From: Streblospio benedicti
Taxonomy: Eukaryota > Annelida > Polychaeta > Spionida > Spionidae
Direction of reading: 5' to 3'
NCBI GenBank assembly: GCA_019095985.1
Contig: CM032659.1
Location: forward strand, 798,331-862,330
DNA length: 64,000 nucleotides
The notes beneath the pieces are model-generated. The model made no database searches. It was not told the DNA's origin and saw only the letters and a list, made by a program, of their open reading frames with translations. Of this stretch, positions 1 to 11,752 are shown piece after piece (the stretch's first letter is position 1; every line of letters starts with the position of its first letter). The position numbers were made by a program, and so were the translations under genes.

Positions 1-21
1 GACCACTCACGATATTTGTTA

Positions 22-280
22 GGCATCGACCATTTGATCTCGGGGGGGGCAGCTATTTTCACCTTAGCTTCAATTATGTTTTTTTAATGAAATTTGACAT
101 CTAATTCTTTTTTTCTTAGATTTTTTTAGATTTTTTTTAGATTACTGAACCTCAATTATTACAAAATTTGACAATTATTTTTTTCTAGTCAAATGAAACC
201 TTATTATTTTTTTCACCAATTTTCAGCCTTGCGTTATTTTTTTCAATATTTTTGCTGCCTGAGATCAAATGATCGATGCC
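22..280. mobile_element. Harbinger-like MITE with terminal inverted repeats
   Basis: The left end reads GGCATCGACCATTTGATCTC and the right end is its reverse complement with one or two mismatches (GAGATCAAATGATCGATGCC). Each end is flanked outside by TTA (19-21 and 281-283), which fits the three-base TTA/TAA target duplication of PIF/Harbinger elements. The interior is T-rich, with long T runs and no ORF, so this is a non-autonomous copy. Family assignment rests only on the TTA duplication and element shape. Confidence 0.6.
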
Positions 281-295
281 TTACTGCAGTCGTGT

Positions 296-380
296 CAGTG
301 TAACCTCTGCACCAAGACCAATTGCCGTATGGTCTAAACGTGTCTCACTAGAGAGGTGGTCTCTTTACGGAGGTCTTAAT
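296..380. mobile_element. Fragment of the GACCACC-type MITE family
   Basis: It begins CAGTGTAACCTCTGCACC and contains the internal motif AGAGAGGTGGTCTCTTTACGG. The same end and internal words occur in fuller copies at 22509-22690 and 27488-27916. The right terminus is not seen, so this is a truncated copy. No coding capacity. Confidence 0.5.
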
Positions 381-2599
381 GTAGGTTAGGATGTGCAAAC
401 ATCGTCTTCCCAGAGGGAATAGGATGCTTGTCCTATCTGCTTCCTACATGCGCTAAAGGAGAACTGCCGCTATTGGGCTTATCTCAGTACAGGAGAGAAC
501 TGGTTCCCTAATCCTATAGTGGCCATGGTAAAGGAACAAACAAAGCCTTACAAGGTGTGTGTAACAGGGGGATCTTAACCTAGTCCAGTGCAACTTATTA
601 CACCTACTTTATACTCTGCAAGGATGCTGCAATCCTCACGCACTGGAGACTAAACAGATGACGAGTTTTGTTATAAATACATGTCTTTTACCTCTAGTCT
701 GTACCTTCAAGTAACAGCTTTGTAACTTTTAAACGGGTATTTCTACAAGCGTAAGATCCTCAATAGTTTGTGACCATTGGACAGTCACAACCAGTAGACT
801 ATTATTACTATTGCGAAGCCCAGATTGACAGTCAGAACTCATGGTCGGTCTACGGGAATCTCTTTTACACTGCACATAATTCAATGTCACAATATTCAAT
901 TTGTAGGCGTGAGATGCTACAATGGCGATAGCTGGTCATCCTCAAATGTTTGCATTGCGCCAAGGCACGTATGACATATGCATCGTGTAAGATGTAGTTT
1001 TCAGCACCATTTAATAAAATAAGTTGGTAGCAGTTGAATACGACTACGAGTGCTACAGCAGATTCGGCTTCCACAGTCGGGACTGTCTGACCTGGGTGTC
1101 AAAAGAAGCCACCCACAGGATGGATTGCTAAAAGCTAATCTAATCGAGCGCCCCAGAATGGAGGCTGACTAATGATGCTGTCGCGACTCGTGGCTTGTCT
1201 GGTGTCGTAGAATTCGCACTTTCAGTTTTCTATCAAATTACATATACAGACAAAATTCCAATGAAGACCACCTAGATAAAGACACCACCTCCATACGAAA
1301 ATCGTTTGGTTTTGGCCAAAGAAATCATAGAGCCCACTGGGAACCTTCACAATTAGACCATCTCTCTATTGAGACCACTTAAATCCGTCGATCTACTAAT
1401 ATTCAGGAACGGCAGTTACCAGTAAATGAAACTTGCCGAATATTTCTTCTTGTCCAAAGTTCTCGCTGGCACTAGAGAAAAAACGACAATACCTTGTATT
1501 TTGTAGCAGCGCAACCTTAAAAACTCATCCTGCTGACTTCAGTCGATCGCGACATAGAAGTCTTACTGTTGCAGTGGCCTGTGTTGAAGAAGGACGGCAC
1601 CGAAGTCTTTGACTCCTCACACCATTCCACTTAATTACATTAACCAATTAAGATGAATGCATTCATGCCTCTATAAGCCAATAGCCAGCATCTATAGTTA
1701 ATGTGGCGCATGACACTATTGTGATGAGTGGTGAGGGTTGAGTGTGGTGCATTCATGCAGCCTTGTGATGTCCTTGGTCCACTTTTCACCATTTAACACT
1801 TCACTGGTTCATTGATTAATTCGCTCTTGGATAATTGGTTGACTAGTTGATGTTAAGTCCCCTACCCAGTCTACTATCGCTGCTGTCAAGCACAAAACAT
1901 GAGGTTACTGGTGCCTGCAGCTAATCAAAATCAAGCTGATTTGTATATTGTTATGCTTAAAAACTTGCTCACAAGAATACACTAACATGTCATCAATATA
2001 AATGACTGACTGGCCATAATTTGGTGATGCCATTGGGTTGTTACCACATTGACTCAAATATCATTCTTTCATATAATATACGCAACCTGCTATGTACCAA
2101 ATCCATGGGAATACTATACATATTTCAAAATATTCGATGCAAATATATATCCTTATTTATAGTTTTAAGTATCATAAAGTTCAAATCAAACTGTAGTACT
2201 TTTGTTTCCACTGTTGAACTTTACCGACCACGTTTTGCACGAGGATATTTCAGTGATGATAATTATACACTACTTTACAATAAAACATTGTGACGTATAA
2301 TTACTGTTATTCAGTATCATTGAGGTTGCCAAAGTGTTATTCTGAGGAATATAATGTTATTATTGAATCCAAACAATCAACTGCTCAGTGCACCAACATT
2401 TTGGTGACATCAAACAAGTTTTAAAGCGGAATAGCCATCTTGGATACCAGCTATAATCGGATAAAACATCGGAGGATACACATTCTAGAAACCTGTTGTA
2501 AAAAATATCAGCGTGCACACAATGCTAACATGGAGTTTCAGTTTCCCAGTCACCTAAATATCATCGCGGACTGCGTCATTTGAGTCCTAGACACTAGAC
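381..2599. other. No gene seen; AT-rich intronic or upstream sequence
   Basis: No ORF in this stretch has recognisable domains or flanking splice sites. A further GACCACC-family fragment lies at about 1262-1386 (agaccatctctctattgag). The rest is unremarkable AT-rich sequence, probably an intron or 5' flank of the sickle tail homologue whose first visible exon is at 22242. Confidence 0.5.
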
Positions 2600-3449
2600 T
2601 GGAGCTAGCGGCTGTGAGGAGGGTGCTGGTGGTTGCTAAGCGACTGTTGTGCTGGTTGCTAGGGCCCGCCGCCGTCACCATTGGTAACGCCGTGGTCAGC
2701 GAGTGCGGCAGCAATGCCTCCCAGCACACCAAGGTGGGTCAACGAGAGCAGTGTGAGTCTTCAGTCTGCAGATTAGATGCTGGATATTAACTGTTCAAGC
2801 TAGTTACTGGGTAAATGTCATGAATAGTATGCTAATCTTTAAGTACACAATTGTTGAAAATCACAAATCATTTGACATGATCATAGAATCGGTCAATTCA
2901 TCTCCTGTACAATCCACTAACATGCAGCAGCGGTATACGCCAATGTAAATGCATTTAGTATTTACGTCTATTTAGAAGCTCAATACACAGTCCTACTCTG
3001 TGAGGGTTACACAAGTCAATAAGGACATACCATTTGTGGTAAAAAAAAGGGGGCAGGTAATAGTATGTGTTGTCTTCTTTTCACTACACATATGACCGGG
3101 CAGTGTCCGTTCCCGGCAGTGATGGACGTCCACGCCGTGACAAAGCCTGTGCTCACACACAGAGAGAGGAGCGAGCCATAGATAACGCTCCGTGTGAGGC
3201 CGTTATTGATGGCGGCGTGTCCATGACAGAGGCGTAGATCAGCGCGGACAATGGGCGGGCCGGGGCTGCGGGGCTGGGGGGGGGGGCTGGGGGGGGCAGG
3301 GGCTCGGTCCATCCATCAGACAGCGGACACCCGTATAGTCAGAGACAACAGATACGCACGCATTCACAGACAACGTGTATATGGCGGGTTACTTTACATA
3401 TGTGGCAGTGTGACTTTCACTAATTTCCACTTGTCGTGTGAGTAGCATA
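2600..3449. other. GC-richer islands without a supported gene
   Basis: Two islands (about 2600-2740 and 3100-3310) are clearly GC-richer than their surroundings. The second ends in long G runs at 3275-3303 that could form a G-quadruplex. The first has an open plus-strand frame ending at CACACCAAG|GTGGGT, a passable donor, but no convincing acceptor with a pyrimidine tract. I could not recognise the peptide, so no exon is called. Regulatory function is possible but unproven. Confidence 0.35.
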
Positions 3450-3495
3450 GGCAGATCCAAGGGGGGTCCCTTAATTGTCCCCTTTCTGGATCTCC
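3450..3495. mobile_element. Mini-copy of the GGCAGATCC MITE family
   Basis: It starts TA|GGCAGATCCAAGGGG and ends CTGGATCTCCC. This is the same inverted terminal motif as fuller copies at 10497-10608 and 39952-40108, but only 46 bp long, so it is heavily deleted internally. No coding capacity. Confidence 0.55.
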
Positions 3496-3740
3496 CATTG
3501 AGTAGTCTCATGACTGATGCTAAATCTTGATCATAATCTGTTTTAGAAGTCAGCACTGAGCCAATCTATACTAGTTTACTTCACATAAATGTTTATGTCA
3601 CTGTACCCACTTTCATAATTAATTCACTTGTAGGATCTATCGTTCATACATCCAGCTTGGTGAGATACACTACACTCCTACAATCAATCCAACCAGAGAG
3701 GCCCACTATATGCGCTTTTAGATCAATCGTTTAGAAAAGC

Positions 3741-3782
3741 TGGGGTAGGGGTGGGGGTGCACATACAGGATTTCATGGGGAT
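3741..3782. mobile_element. Internal fragment of the GGCAGATCC MITE family
   Basis: The words GGTGCACATACAGGATTTCA match the interior of the copy at 39952-40108 read on its reverse strand (GGCGCACTTACAGGATTTCA). The inverted ends are missing. It is called from similarity by eye. Confidence 0.4.
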
Positions 3783-5919
3783 GCCTGCCCTCCCCCCCAT
3801 GAAAACGAAATTAATGCGCCCTCCACCCATGCACATGCACGTGTATATCATGCATTCACCGGTGTTTACATGTAGTTTCACGGACTTCAGGTGCATCCAT
3901 ATTGCACTATACAGTCCAAACTATACAGTCCATTGTACCATTACTGGCGTCAACTGCAAATGGACCCCAAAAGCAACATCAACAGAGCAGCAAATGACAG
4001 AACATCCGTGCGCATTCTCTCTTTCTACTGCCATCTGTGTAACCCCTCTACACCCCCACCACGCTCCCCCAAGCCGCCGGTTTAATGGAATAGCCGCTAA
4101 GCCGGTAATCTGTCTGGATCAGTGGAGAACAAAGACTTGTGAAGCTTAGAGCGCTGTGGGAGCGATGGGTGGTCAGTGGGCGGTCATTTGTAATGGGCTG
4201 TGGTCCGATAGGGGTAAGGGGATGAACTACAGTAAGGCCACTCGCGGACTCGCCTGCGAAGCTCTCAATAGTTAGGTGGTCTTTAAAAAAGAAGTTTCTG
4301 TTGGCCTATCTCGAATGTTTGAGACTTCATACAATGGCCTTTCTATTGCCATGTATATTCATAGGGTAACTATGTTTGGGGTTCTACAGTACAGGTTGTT
4401 GTAGAAAAGACACTTCAATATTAAATACACGGCACCATGTATGCGTATTAGAGATCAAAGCTTTATAAAACGTGCCTATAGGGTATGGGGCTATTTGCTT
4501 TTTTATGTCCTGGGAATGTAGGAAGTGGCGTCTTACAAGTTCAAGTTCATATACTATTGAATTGTACACACAGCCATTGACGTTTACAGTAAGATTATCT
4601 TTAGATCTCGTACAATTCAATTAGGAATCTATCTACAATATCGTGCGCTGTCTACAATAGCAGGCATAATTCTTAAAGATCATGGACCAAGGTTAAACAT
4701 GCAAAGAACACGTGTACAGAAAGAAAATGGAAGTGACATCTGTCTTCGAAAAAGGGAGGCAAAGTACCTATTTTGGCCACTTTGTAAAGTACAAGGCCTT
4801 TGTTAGTTGAGCTTTGGTTCAAGATTTGTGACAAGCCAAGATAAAGTGGACATTCAGTGTTCTGTGTCCCTATTAGTAGGTTGCTAGGAAACAGTGCATG
4901 GGCCGTTCTAACACATCCGTGTGCTCCAATTATCCAAATGGATAGGGCCCATTACCTGACGGGGACAGAAGCGGAGCAAGATTACGCGTTGCCAGCGTGT
5001 TTATGTAACTTGTAAACAGTAACACCATACTGAACATCTCTCGACACAACATGTTCTCGTCCCGTGTGCGATACTATGAGGGTAAATCTACGGCGTACAT
5101 GCAGGCAAATAACAATGCGCTACATGTTTAAAGTGACACTGCAATGTTCGTTCTGGCTTGATGCATGCAACTGTTCGTCAGACCCGCAGTGACAGATCCA
5201 CCCGTACACAGAAATCCATGTCCATAGCTGTCATCTGCAGATCTGCAGTAATATTGACCCCTACGTAAGTCCCACGCCCCCCCCCCCACACACACACACT
5301 ACCCGACACTGCAAGTTGTTGTCCCTGTGTGACTGCGTGGCGCCTAATAGCACCTGTGCTGACCGTGGGGCTGCAATTGGTTCTGCTGTGAGGCGGGGGA
5401 CACATAGATCACCGGGGCGGGGGGGGGGGGGGGCTGTGAATAGGCACAGCTTGGATTTCAGTTTTGGGGTTGTGTGTTCGAATCCCACCTTAGGCTGAGT
5501 GGTGTAGTCTTTACTTGACGTGGAGTGATATCTATATAATGACATCAGATTCATCCGATGATACATATAGTAGCCTCTAGTGTATGAGTTGATCATTGCT
5601 GTTTTTTTTGCATCATAGTGATTACCCTTTGCTCATTGAGGACCCCACGAGGGAGTCGGGTGTAACGTCCGTGCTATCTTTCATTCTTTAAAAATCATTT
5701 CATCCTAACGTTGTGCCATATTTGGTTATATTTTAGACGTGCGTATGACTCGTGTTCCATATTAAAACGAGAATCTCAAGGTGTGCTGCATTTCCAGGGG
5801 AAAAGTTTTTCCAACACCAAAATGACGTGTTGCCGTCTGAAAGTTGGCCCATGACGAGCTAATACCGCGAGTGATTCCACCCTGATTTTATTGCTTTCAA
5901 ATTGGTAAAGTCTACGTTA
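3783..5919. other. No gene seen; C/G homopolymer tracts
   Basis: No supported exon. Notable are a C run followed by CA repeats at about 5276-5300 and a long G run at 5415-5434. A tRNA B-box-like word (TTCGAATCCCACC) lies at about 5478-5490 without a clear A box, so it may be a decayed SINE. Otherwise no structure I can name. Confidence 0.4.
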
Positions 5920-6003
5920 CTACAAAACCTGGATTCGAACCCACGGTCATACGACAGCAAAAGACCTAGCAATTACTGGCGAATCACACGTCCACTCCCC
6001 CAC
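5920..6003 (-). repeat. tRNA-derived relic (SINE head or tRNA pseudogene)
   Basis: On the minus strand a perfect RNA polymerase III B box, GGTTCGAATCC, lies within GACCGTGGGTTCGAATCCAG. Upstream, GGGGGAGTGGACGTGTGATTC plausibly represents a degraded 5' tRNA half. Stem pairing is poor, so a functional tRNA is unlikely. A tRNA-derived SINE head is the favoured reading. Confidence 0.45.
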
Positions 6004-7652
6004 CAAAAGTAGGACATACCAAACCGGAGGCTGAGATATATAGCCCTTTGTACCTGAATCGGAAAAAAATGCACACCCGTATATACAATTATACTCTTCA
6101 GATTGAATCTCATGTTTTGCCCATTGTATCTATTCATAGCAGCACTTCATTTCCCCGATGTTTTGAGTAGCTAGACGGGGTGCGGGTTTTGCCTCAACAT
6201 GTGAGTTTGAGTTCTTTCTTCACTTGAATGCAAATCAATGTTTGCCTCTATGGAGCAAAATGGTAAATGGGATGTGGAAGTTGCATTAAGATGGTATTAA
6301 GGTCTAGACCAATGGGGGCGGGGGCTTACTTTTGTGAAATTAGTCCTTATTGTAGATTGATATTTAATGGAATCATTTAGCTGTATAACTTCAAGTTTGA
6401 TTAGTATTCATTTCTAAAGATGTGATGCTGTCCACATTTTCTATTCGACTTGTCAACTTGTTGTGTTTTTAAATTCACATTATTTTTTTTTGTTGAATTC
6501 ATATTTGAAAATCTTACTAAATCTATAAAACCTAGCATTTAAACATTAGACAAAAACATAGGCTGATCCAGGTTTTTAGGAAAAAAGAAAGAGTTCATGG
6601 GTTTCGTGCGCGCAAAAAGTCACAGATATGCCAAAAACCCCATGACCTGCCACGGAAGCCTACTTGATTAAAATCTATTTCAAGATAACAAATATAAGTG
6701 CCCTCATAATGACTCTTCATGCCATGAAAGATTCACATCAGCAGAACTCGCTTTCGGCGTTCGCAAAAAAAAACTTAATCGTGCTCTGTCAAATTGGATC
6801 ATGCCAACGCTGTCGTGTGGGTGCATGCCAAAAGTGCTTCTGTGAAAATAGAACCCGATTTCCCTGGCGACACCAATAGAAGGCATCATGACGAGTATAC
6901 GCTGACAAAATGCTATTTTGCTGAGCGATAATTCAGCGAAATCTCATGAAGGCGTTAATGTATCCCGGCGCGGATTTAATAACCGGTCCCGGTGGAGTTA
7001 CGAGGGTCGCTTTTTTGTGACGACACTGTAGGTGATCGTATTATACAGATGTGTCTACATGTATAGTGTAAGTATTCAGAATTGTGTATATTTAGTGCAA
7101 TGGCTTTTGAATTTAGTAGACATGCTTAACGCTAAAATCCCAATTATAATCAGCGATTTAATGACACATATAAGATTGCACCATTCATGACAACTGTTGT
7201 ATGCAAAACACTTGCAGTACAGATGGTTTAAGCATGTTCAGCTGACCGAGATCCGAACCAATTGGCAAGAAACAATGACACGCACGGCTGGACATAGGAT
7301 GTATCGTGTGGTAAATATGGTGGTTCGAACCAACCCTTCTCATGTCTGAACATAAACGCTGATCACTTGCCAACATCCCTACTATTCACATTCATTTTGG
7401 TTACACCTTATTCATTAAGATTACCCAGTGCACACAGCCTCCCAGTGATGCTGTATTATTTAGCGGGTGTATGGAGACAGCAGGGAGAGAATGTTTATCA
7501 GCATGTGATATATATATGGAAAGATCAAACGGGAACTGTATGCAATCTGCCTCCCCCACAATCTGCTATAACGTGATAGGCGTCACGACATAGCCTAAAT
7601 ACAGTACGCAGCCTTCTCAAAATGACATTACACTAATTGTCCACTCCTGCAG
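6004..7652. other. No gene seen; one MITE copy inside
   Basis: AT-rich sequence with no supported exon. The only named structure is the MITE copy at 6561-6660. The ORFs present are short and lack splice-site context. Confidence 0.45.
6561..6660 (+). mobile_element. GGCAGATCC-family MITE, 100 bp copy
   Basis: It starts CATA|GGCTGATCCAGGTTTTTAGG and ends GGAAGCC|TACT. The interior shares GTTCATGGGTTTCGTGCGCG with the reverse strand of the copy at 39952-40108 (TTTCATGGGTTTCGTACGCG). Ends are diverged but recognisable. Non-coding. Confidence 0.5.
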
Positions 7653-7701
7653 ACACAATCCAATCCCTCTTCGCAAACAGGCTGAACGAAGATCTCATTA
7701 G
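7653..7701 (+). CDS. Candidate 49-nt micro-exon (unassigned)
   Basis: A good acceptor (cactcctgcag) is followed by 49 nt and a consensus-like donor (CATTAG|GTATGT). One frame is open throughout and reads TIQSLFANRLNEDLIR, entering in phase 1 and leaving in phase 2. It cannot splice directly to the exon at 22242, which needs phase 0, so at least one unseen exon would have to lie between them. It could be an upstream exon of the sickle tail homologue or chance. I do not recognise the peptide. Confidence 0.2.
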
Positions 7702-8408
7702 GTATGTCCATATGCAGTATGCGGATAGCGCCCCTGCCAAAAGCTACATTTTTATTGACCTGATTCCCACTTTGACATTTTACGAGCAGTGATATCTACA
7801 TCAATACGTCCGCTGTGATGTATCGATCCACGCTCTTTCCGCCTCTGCCTCCACAAAGTGAGGAGTGACAGCGGCGGCGAGCGTCTGTCTGCGGTAGTGA
7901 TGGTCAGCCCTCAGTGGGTCACGCCCTGCTGACTTCTGGGGAGCAGGTGTCTTGGTGATGGGGCATCCCTTTCCGTCACACTCGGCCCACCTCAGCGGCT
8001 GGCTGGGTTCTCTTGGTCCCAGTGCTCACTTAATTATCACGCCGTGCTGCAAGATGCTCCTCAGCAATGCAATCGGCATGTACAATGTACATATACCGTC
8101 AGGTCGGCACACACTGAACTTGGAGGCTGCTAGAGTATTAATTTTGGTGCAACAGGTCAAGGTCAAAGTAAAACTTAGTCATGTAGTAATGCATTTTGAT
8201 TGCCGCCACTAGACAGTACTGCAGGAGATGAGGAAGGCAACAATTCTTGTACATCTGTCTCTAAAGACAGCTCAGTGATAGTTCAAAACCGATGTATTAA
8301 ACTTATTATTATGTTTGAATCCAGGTTTGGTATAGGAAGTAAACATAAATGAATTTTAACCAAATTGCACTGTTCCCTTCTTTCCATCCACATATCATCT
8401 AATACTAA
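7702..8408. other. No gene seen; GC-richer patch
   Basis: A patch around 7820-8010 is GC-richer than its neighbours. No splice-bounded ORF was found. An enhancer or other conserved element is possible, but nothing decides it. Confidence 0.3.
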
Positions 8409-8576
8409 TAGATAATGCATGAAGTTGGGGTGGATATTAAAATCTAAGAACCTGCAGACACTGTCTGACCCAGATGTCTCGAACCGAGGCGCAGCGGAGG
8501 TGAGGGACATCTGTGTCAGACAGTGTCTGCAGGTTCTTAGAGTTTAATATCCACCGAAACTGAATTGCATTATCTA
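8409..8576. repeat. Long near-perfect hairpin (inverted repeat, about 71-nt arms)
   Basis: The left arm (8409-8478) and right arm (8506-8576) are reverse complements around a 27-nt GC-rich loop (8479-8505). The inner 50 bp, centred on AACCTGCAGACACTGTCTGA, have only about two mismatches. The outer 20 bp are looser but still pair through TAGATAATGC. A transcript would fold into a stem longer than a usual animal pre-miRNA. It may be a fold-back transposon, a hairpin siRNA source or a recent inverted duplication. Confidence 0.75.
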
Positions 8577-9751
8577 GTACATCAACCTGTATATCAAATG
8601 TAGGCCAAAATAATCTACGTCTCACACACCGTCTGGGGTTGGTGTCTAATATAGCAAACCACTGCATACACTAGAAAAACGACACCGCCATGCATTTAAG
8701 GTGCGTACATTGTGACCTATGAACACCATGGCCCTGATGCTCACGGGCTATCGCTCGCTGCCATAAATGTATGAAAATAGGAGTCGTATTTAGCTAACAA
8801 AATGACGCCTGCTGTTTCTCTCTCCTAAGTCCTCTCCGAGGCTGTGCCATCCCAATACCCCCCTTGCCCGAGCCACCACGCCGTGTGACGCTCCCTTCAG
8901 GCCTGCGGTGCGGCGAGTCATGAAATCCCACCAATGCGGGGACTCGCGCTGACTCTGTCGCATTATACGGAGTGGAGTGGTTCAATGCGATTTCTTTTCC
9001 TCTTCTGCCAGGCTTCTTCAATGGGAACGTGAGCTTGGTGTGATTGCACTTGTGGAATGGTACGAGATACAGAGAGGGATGGACGGTCATAAAGATCAGA
9101 GTCAGTCATACATGTGCTTGAAGCCAGCCAGACAACGAACCAGTCAGTAAAAGAAACACACAGCCAAACTGTTACAAACGAATGTCATTGGCCAATTACT
9201 GTGTGTAGACTCTAGCATCTAGCTGGACGACATGAGTGTCTACTCAATTGCAAAACAGATTCTGTGCCCTTCTATTAAACGTGTAAGTGGAGTGGTACGG
9301 ATGTCAATATTTCGTCATTAGAATTGTCTCTTGGTACTACATCGAATTTTCATTGACCACGTGGCATTCGAATAATCGATGTTTAACAAATATGTGCGTC
9401 AATAATATTCTGTGTGTAACACGATCGTGTGGGAAAGTCGTACCTTACAAGCCGGATCATCCAGGGGAGACAAAACGTTGTCAGAAGCTGGCTGTGTTAT
9501 GTCCTTGCGCATACACCCGGGCGGATCTATCGTGTGCGTGCCTTATCTGGCCCGCACCACCACCAGACCCCCAGCCGGCACAGTAAAACACAGCCATGAA
9601 TCTGCCATCTCGTCCGCGGATTAAACTGATGGAGCGGAGAATAAAGGACAATGGAGCAGCCGCCATCTCCATGGATGTAAATGTAGAAATGTGCTTATCT
9701 ACAGTCGCAATGAACAGTTTTGACGTTTTGTAGCGACTTTACATATTATAT
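8577..9751. other. No gene seen; two GC-richer, motif-bearing patches
   Basis: Patches at about 8795-9010 and 9490-9680 are GC-richer. The second contains GGATTA (9618-9623, an Otx/Pitx-type word) and GGACAATGG (about 9647-9655, a SOX-type word). These suit an enhancer, but short words occur by chance. No exon is supported. Confidence 0.3.
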
Positions 9752-9876
9752 ACACCAGGCCACTGGTATCCTTGCCACATTTCATCTCTCTCAACTGCCA
9801 TGGAGAGTACAGCAATTGCTAATCACTTACATTAGCATTCACTCGCCTGACCTGTACCTATTTCACGTGCATGTAC
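9752..9876 (+). repeat. Dispersed repeat, copy 1 (pair with 37433-37585)
   Basis: It shares tacaccaggccactgg, the run CACTCGCCTGACCTGTACCT and intermediate words such as GCTAATCACT with 37433-37585 in the same order and orientation. The second copy carries about 25 extra bases before GCTAATCAC. Family unknown. No ORF. Confidence 0.6.
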
Positions 9877-9953
9877 CACGGAGCAGTGTGCAACCCGTTA
9901 GAGGTAGGTTTGCGTTAGAAGCTGGCCAAGTATGAACACGTTCATAAACGTCT

Positions 9954-10048
9954 GGGAAGGTTAGCCGATTGGTCTAAGGCGCCTGTACATACACATATGA
10001 CTGGTCTGGTGTGAAGAGGAGATCGTTAGTTTGATTCCGCGACTTTCA
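9954..10048 (+). repeat. tRNA-Leu-like relic
   Basis: GGTTAGCCGATTGGTCTAAG followed by GCGCC matches the 5' half of eukaryotic tRNA-Leu, including the 'GGTCTAAGGCGCC' segment. TTAGTTTGATTCCGCGA lies where the T arm should be. The anticodon and T stems do not pair cleanly, so it is a pseudogene or SINE head, not a working tRNA. Confidence 0.5.
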
Positions 10049-10296
10049 AAAGCTTTACATGTCTAACTGAATTCTTTCATAGTATACGTAACAATCGTTA
10101 GCTGATAAGTTCAATGGAATCCTCATTTATTCGCTCACCCATCCACTCACTTGAACATTGCAAGCAAAATGCAAGTTAGCTAGCTCAACATGAAATGCAA
10201 AATGAAGATAATATCATCAATAATCCATGTCTGCAGCAACTGAAATTAAACATTGTATATTGTAAATGAACTCCACTTTTTACCATCTCATCCCAG

Positions 10297-11239
10297 AACC
10301 CACCGCCATCACTGTTGCTCCCATGTGCAGAGGAATGGACTTTATTAGATAAACGTCACATATTTGGTTTGGTCCCCAACTCTCAGGCGTGAATGTGGAT
10401 TGATGAAACTTAAATGGAAATTGGATGGAATTTGTGGCCTAGTTTTGTTTCAGCGCGTACCAGTGCCTAATGTTTGGGAACATAGGCCTAGTCATAGGCA
10501 GATCCAGGTTTTCGGGGAACATAGGCCTACTACTTATGGGATTTTGAAAAAAACTTGAAAAATGAAGTATTTTGGTGGGGGGTGCTCGTCCGACCCCCTG
10601 GATCTGCCTTACTATATGTTTTCTTGCTTCTCTGACTGCCGCTTGAATGTGCACGCACATTGATATGGCTTCAGCCATCAGATGTTATTGTTTGACGCTT
10701 TACTTTGTAGACACAATACAAAAGGAGACGGCTGTACTATGCCCACAATAACATGTTTGTTGTGTAGTGGACACTGTGCTCATTAGCACACAGAACACAG
10801 TACCACAGCCTTGGGAGCTTGAATTATGGGTAAACTGTCTCCAGTATCGGCCGTGAACATGTAATAGCATTGGACTTGACAACCGATGGTCAATTATGGA
10901 AGTAGATCATATTAAGCCCGGCAAGCTGTCATCGGGCGCCGGTTAAATGGCACTTCATCCATTCCACCTATTGCTTATTATATCATCTCACTTACATTAT
11001 TGCTTATGGATTCCAATGAGGTCATTGTTGACTTATTTTCTCAGTTGATGGAGTATTTTGTGTGTGGGCAGCATAGGTGTATATTGTTTCCTGCGCTGAC
11101 AATAGAGTCATAGATATATGGTGCAATAGTCTAAAAAGAGGCAGAGATACTTCAAGTGAGGGTGGTATAGCTTCAAAGGCTGAGAATGGCCTTGACTCTA
11201 GATGTTAATCACCAATTAAGGTGTGAGTTGTGACATGCA
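10297..11239. repeat. Old tandem duplication, copy A
   Basis: Three blocks here reappear in the same order in copy B (11753-13388). They are 10297-10427 with 11753-11878, 10843-11035 with 12707-12898, and 11179-11239 with 13329-13388. Shared words include ACTTTATTAGATAAACG, CCGTGAACATGTAATAGCAT and GTTAATCACCAATTAAGG. Blocks look about 80-90% alike by eye, while the sequence between them is not alignable. A MITE (10497-10608) sits only in this copy. Confidence 0.7.
10497..10608. mobile_element. GGCAGATCC-family MITE, full copy with both inverted ends
   Basis: The left end GGCAGATCCAGG and right end CCTGGATCTGCC are perfect inverted repeats. The left flank is CATA and the right flank TTAC. 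The interior (AAAATGAAGTATTTTGGTGG) matches the reverse strand of 39952-40108. At 112 bp it is too small to code. The superfamily is unclear (possibly hAT- or Harbinger-like). Confidence 0.7.
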
Positions 11240-11752
11240 CTGGTCCATCTGACGCTCGTAGACTGCACTCTGCAAAGGAAGTTTTATGCATAAATCAGAC
11301 CTCGTTAACTGTTTCTCAACGATGGGACTCAAAGCGCAGTGAATAGCAGTAGATTTACAATGACATGATTTGATTCATGACATTACAGATGGATAGGGGA
11401 GTTGGACTGGTGACCAGAAGGTCATTCTGGGTAGAAACTACAGGTTGCACACTTCCGTGGTCCTATTAAATAGGTACAGGTCACAAATGTGATAATGCTG
11501 TATGCAGCCATGGGAGTTGAGAAAGATATATGTAGTGTGAAAATGATGCCACTGACCTGGTGTAGATGTAAAGTCAGAAAAAACGGCATGGACTATTGAC
11601 ACTGACTATTCCCAGACTACATTCGGTCTCCAGATGGTCTCAGTGGAGAGATGTAAGACATATACCTTCCCTCATCCACAACCCGCCTACCAAACCCCAC
11701 CTTCAAATTGCAAATACAGCTCCCTGAACCCCACTTTCCCCTCCTTGTCTAG

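Noticed and set aside
2598-2735. Plus-strand open frame in a GC-rich patch ending at a donor-like AAG|GTGGGT
   Set aside because: No pyrimidine-rich acceptor, and the peptide is not recognisable.
9954-10048. Functional tRNA-Leu gene
   Set aside because: The 5' half is tRNA-like, but the anticodon and T stems do not pair.
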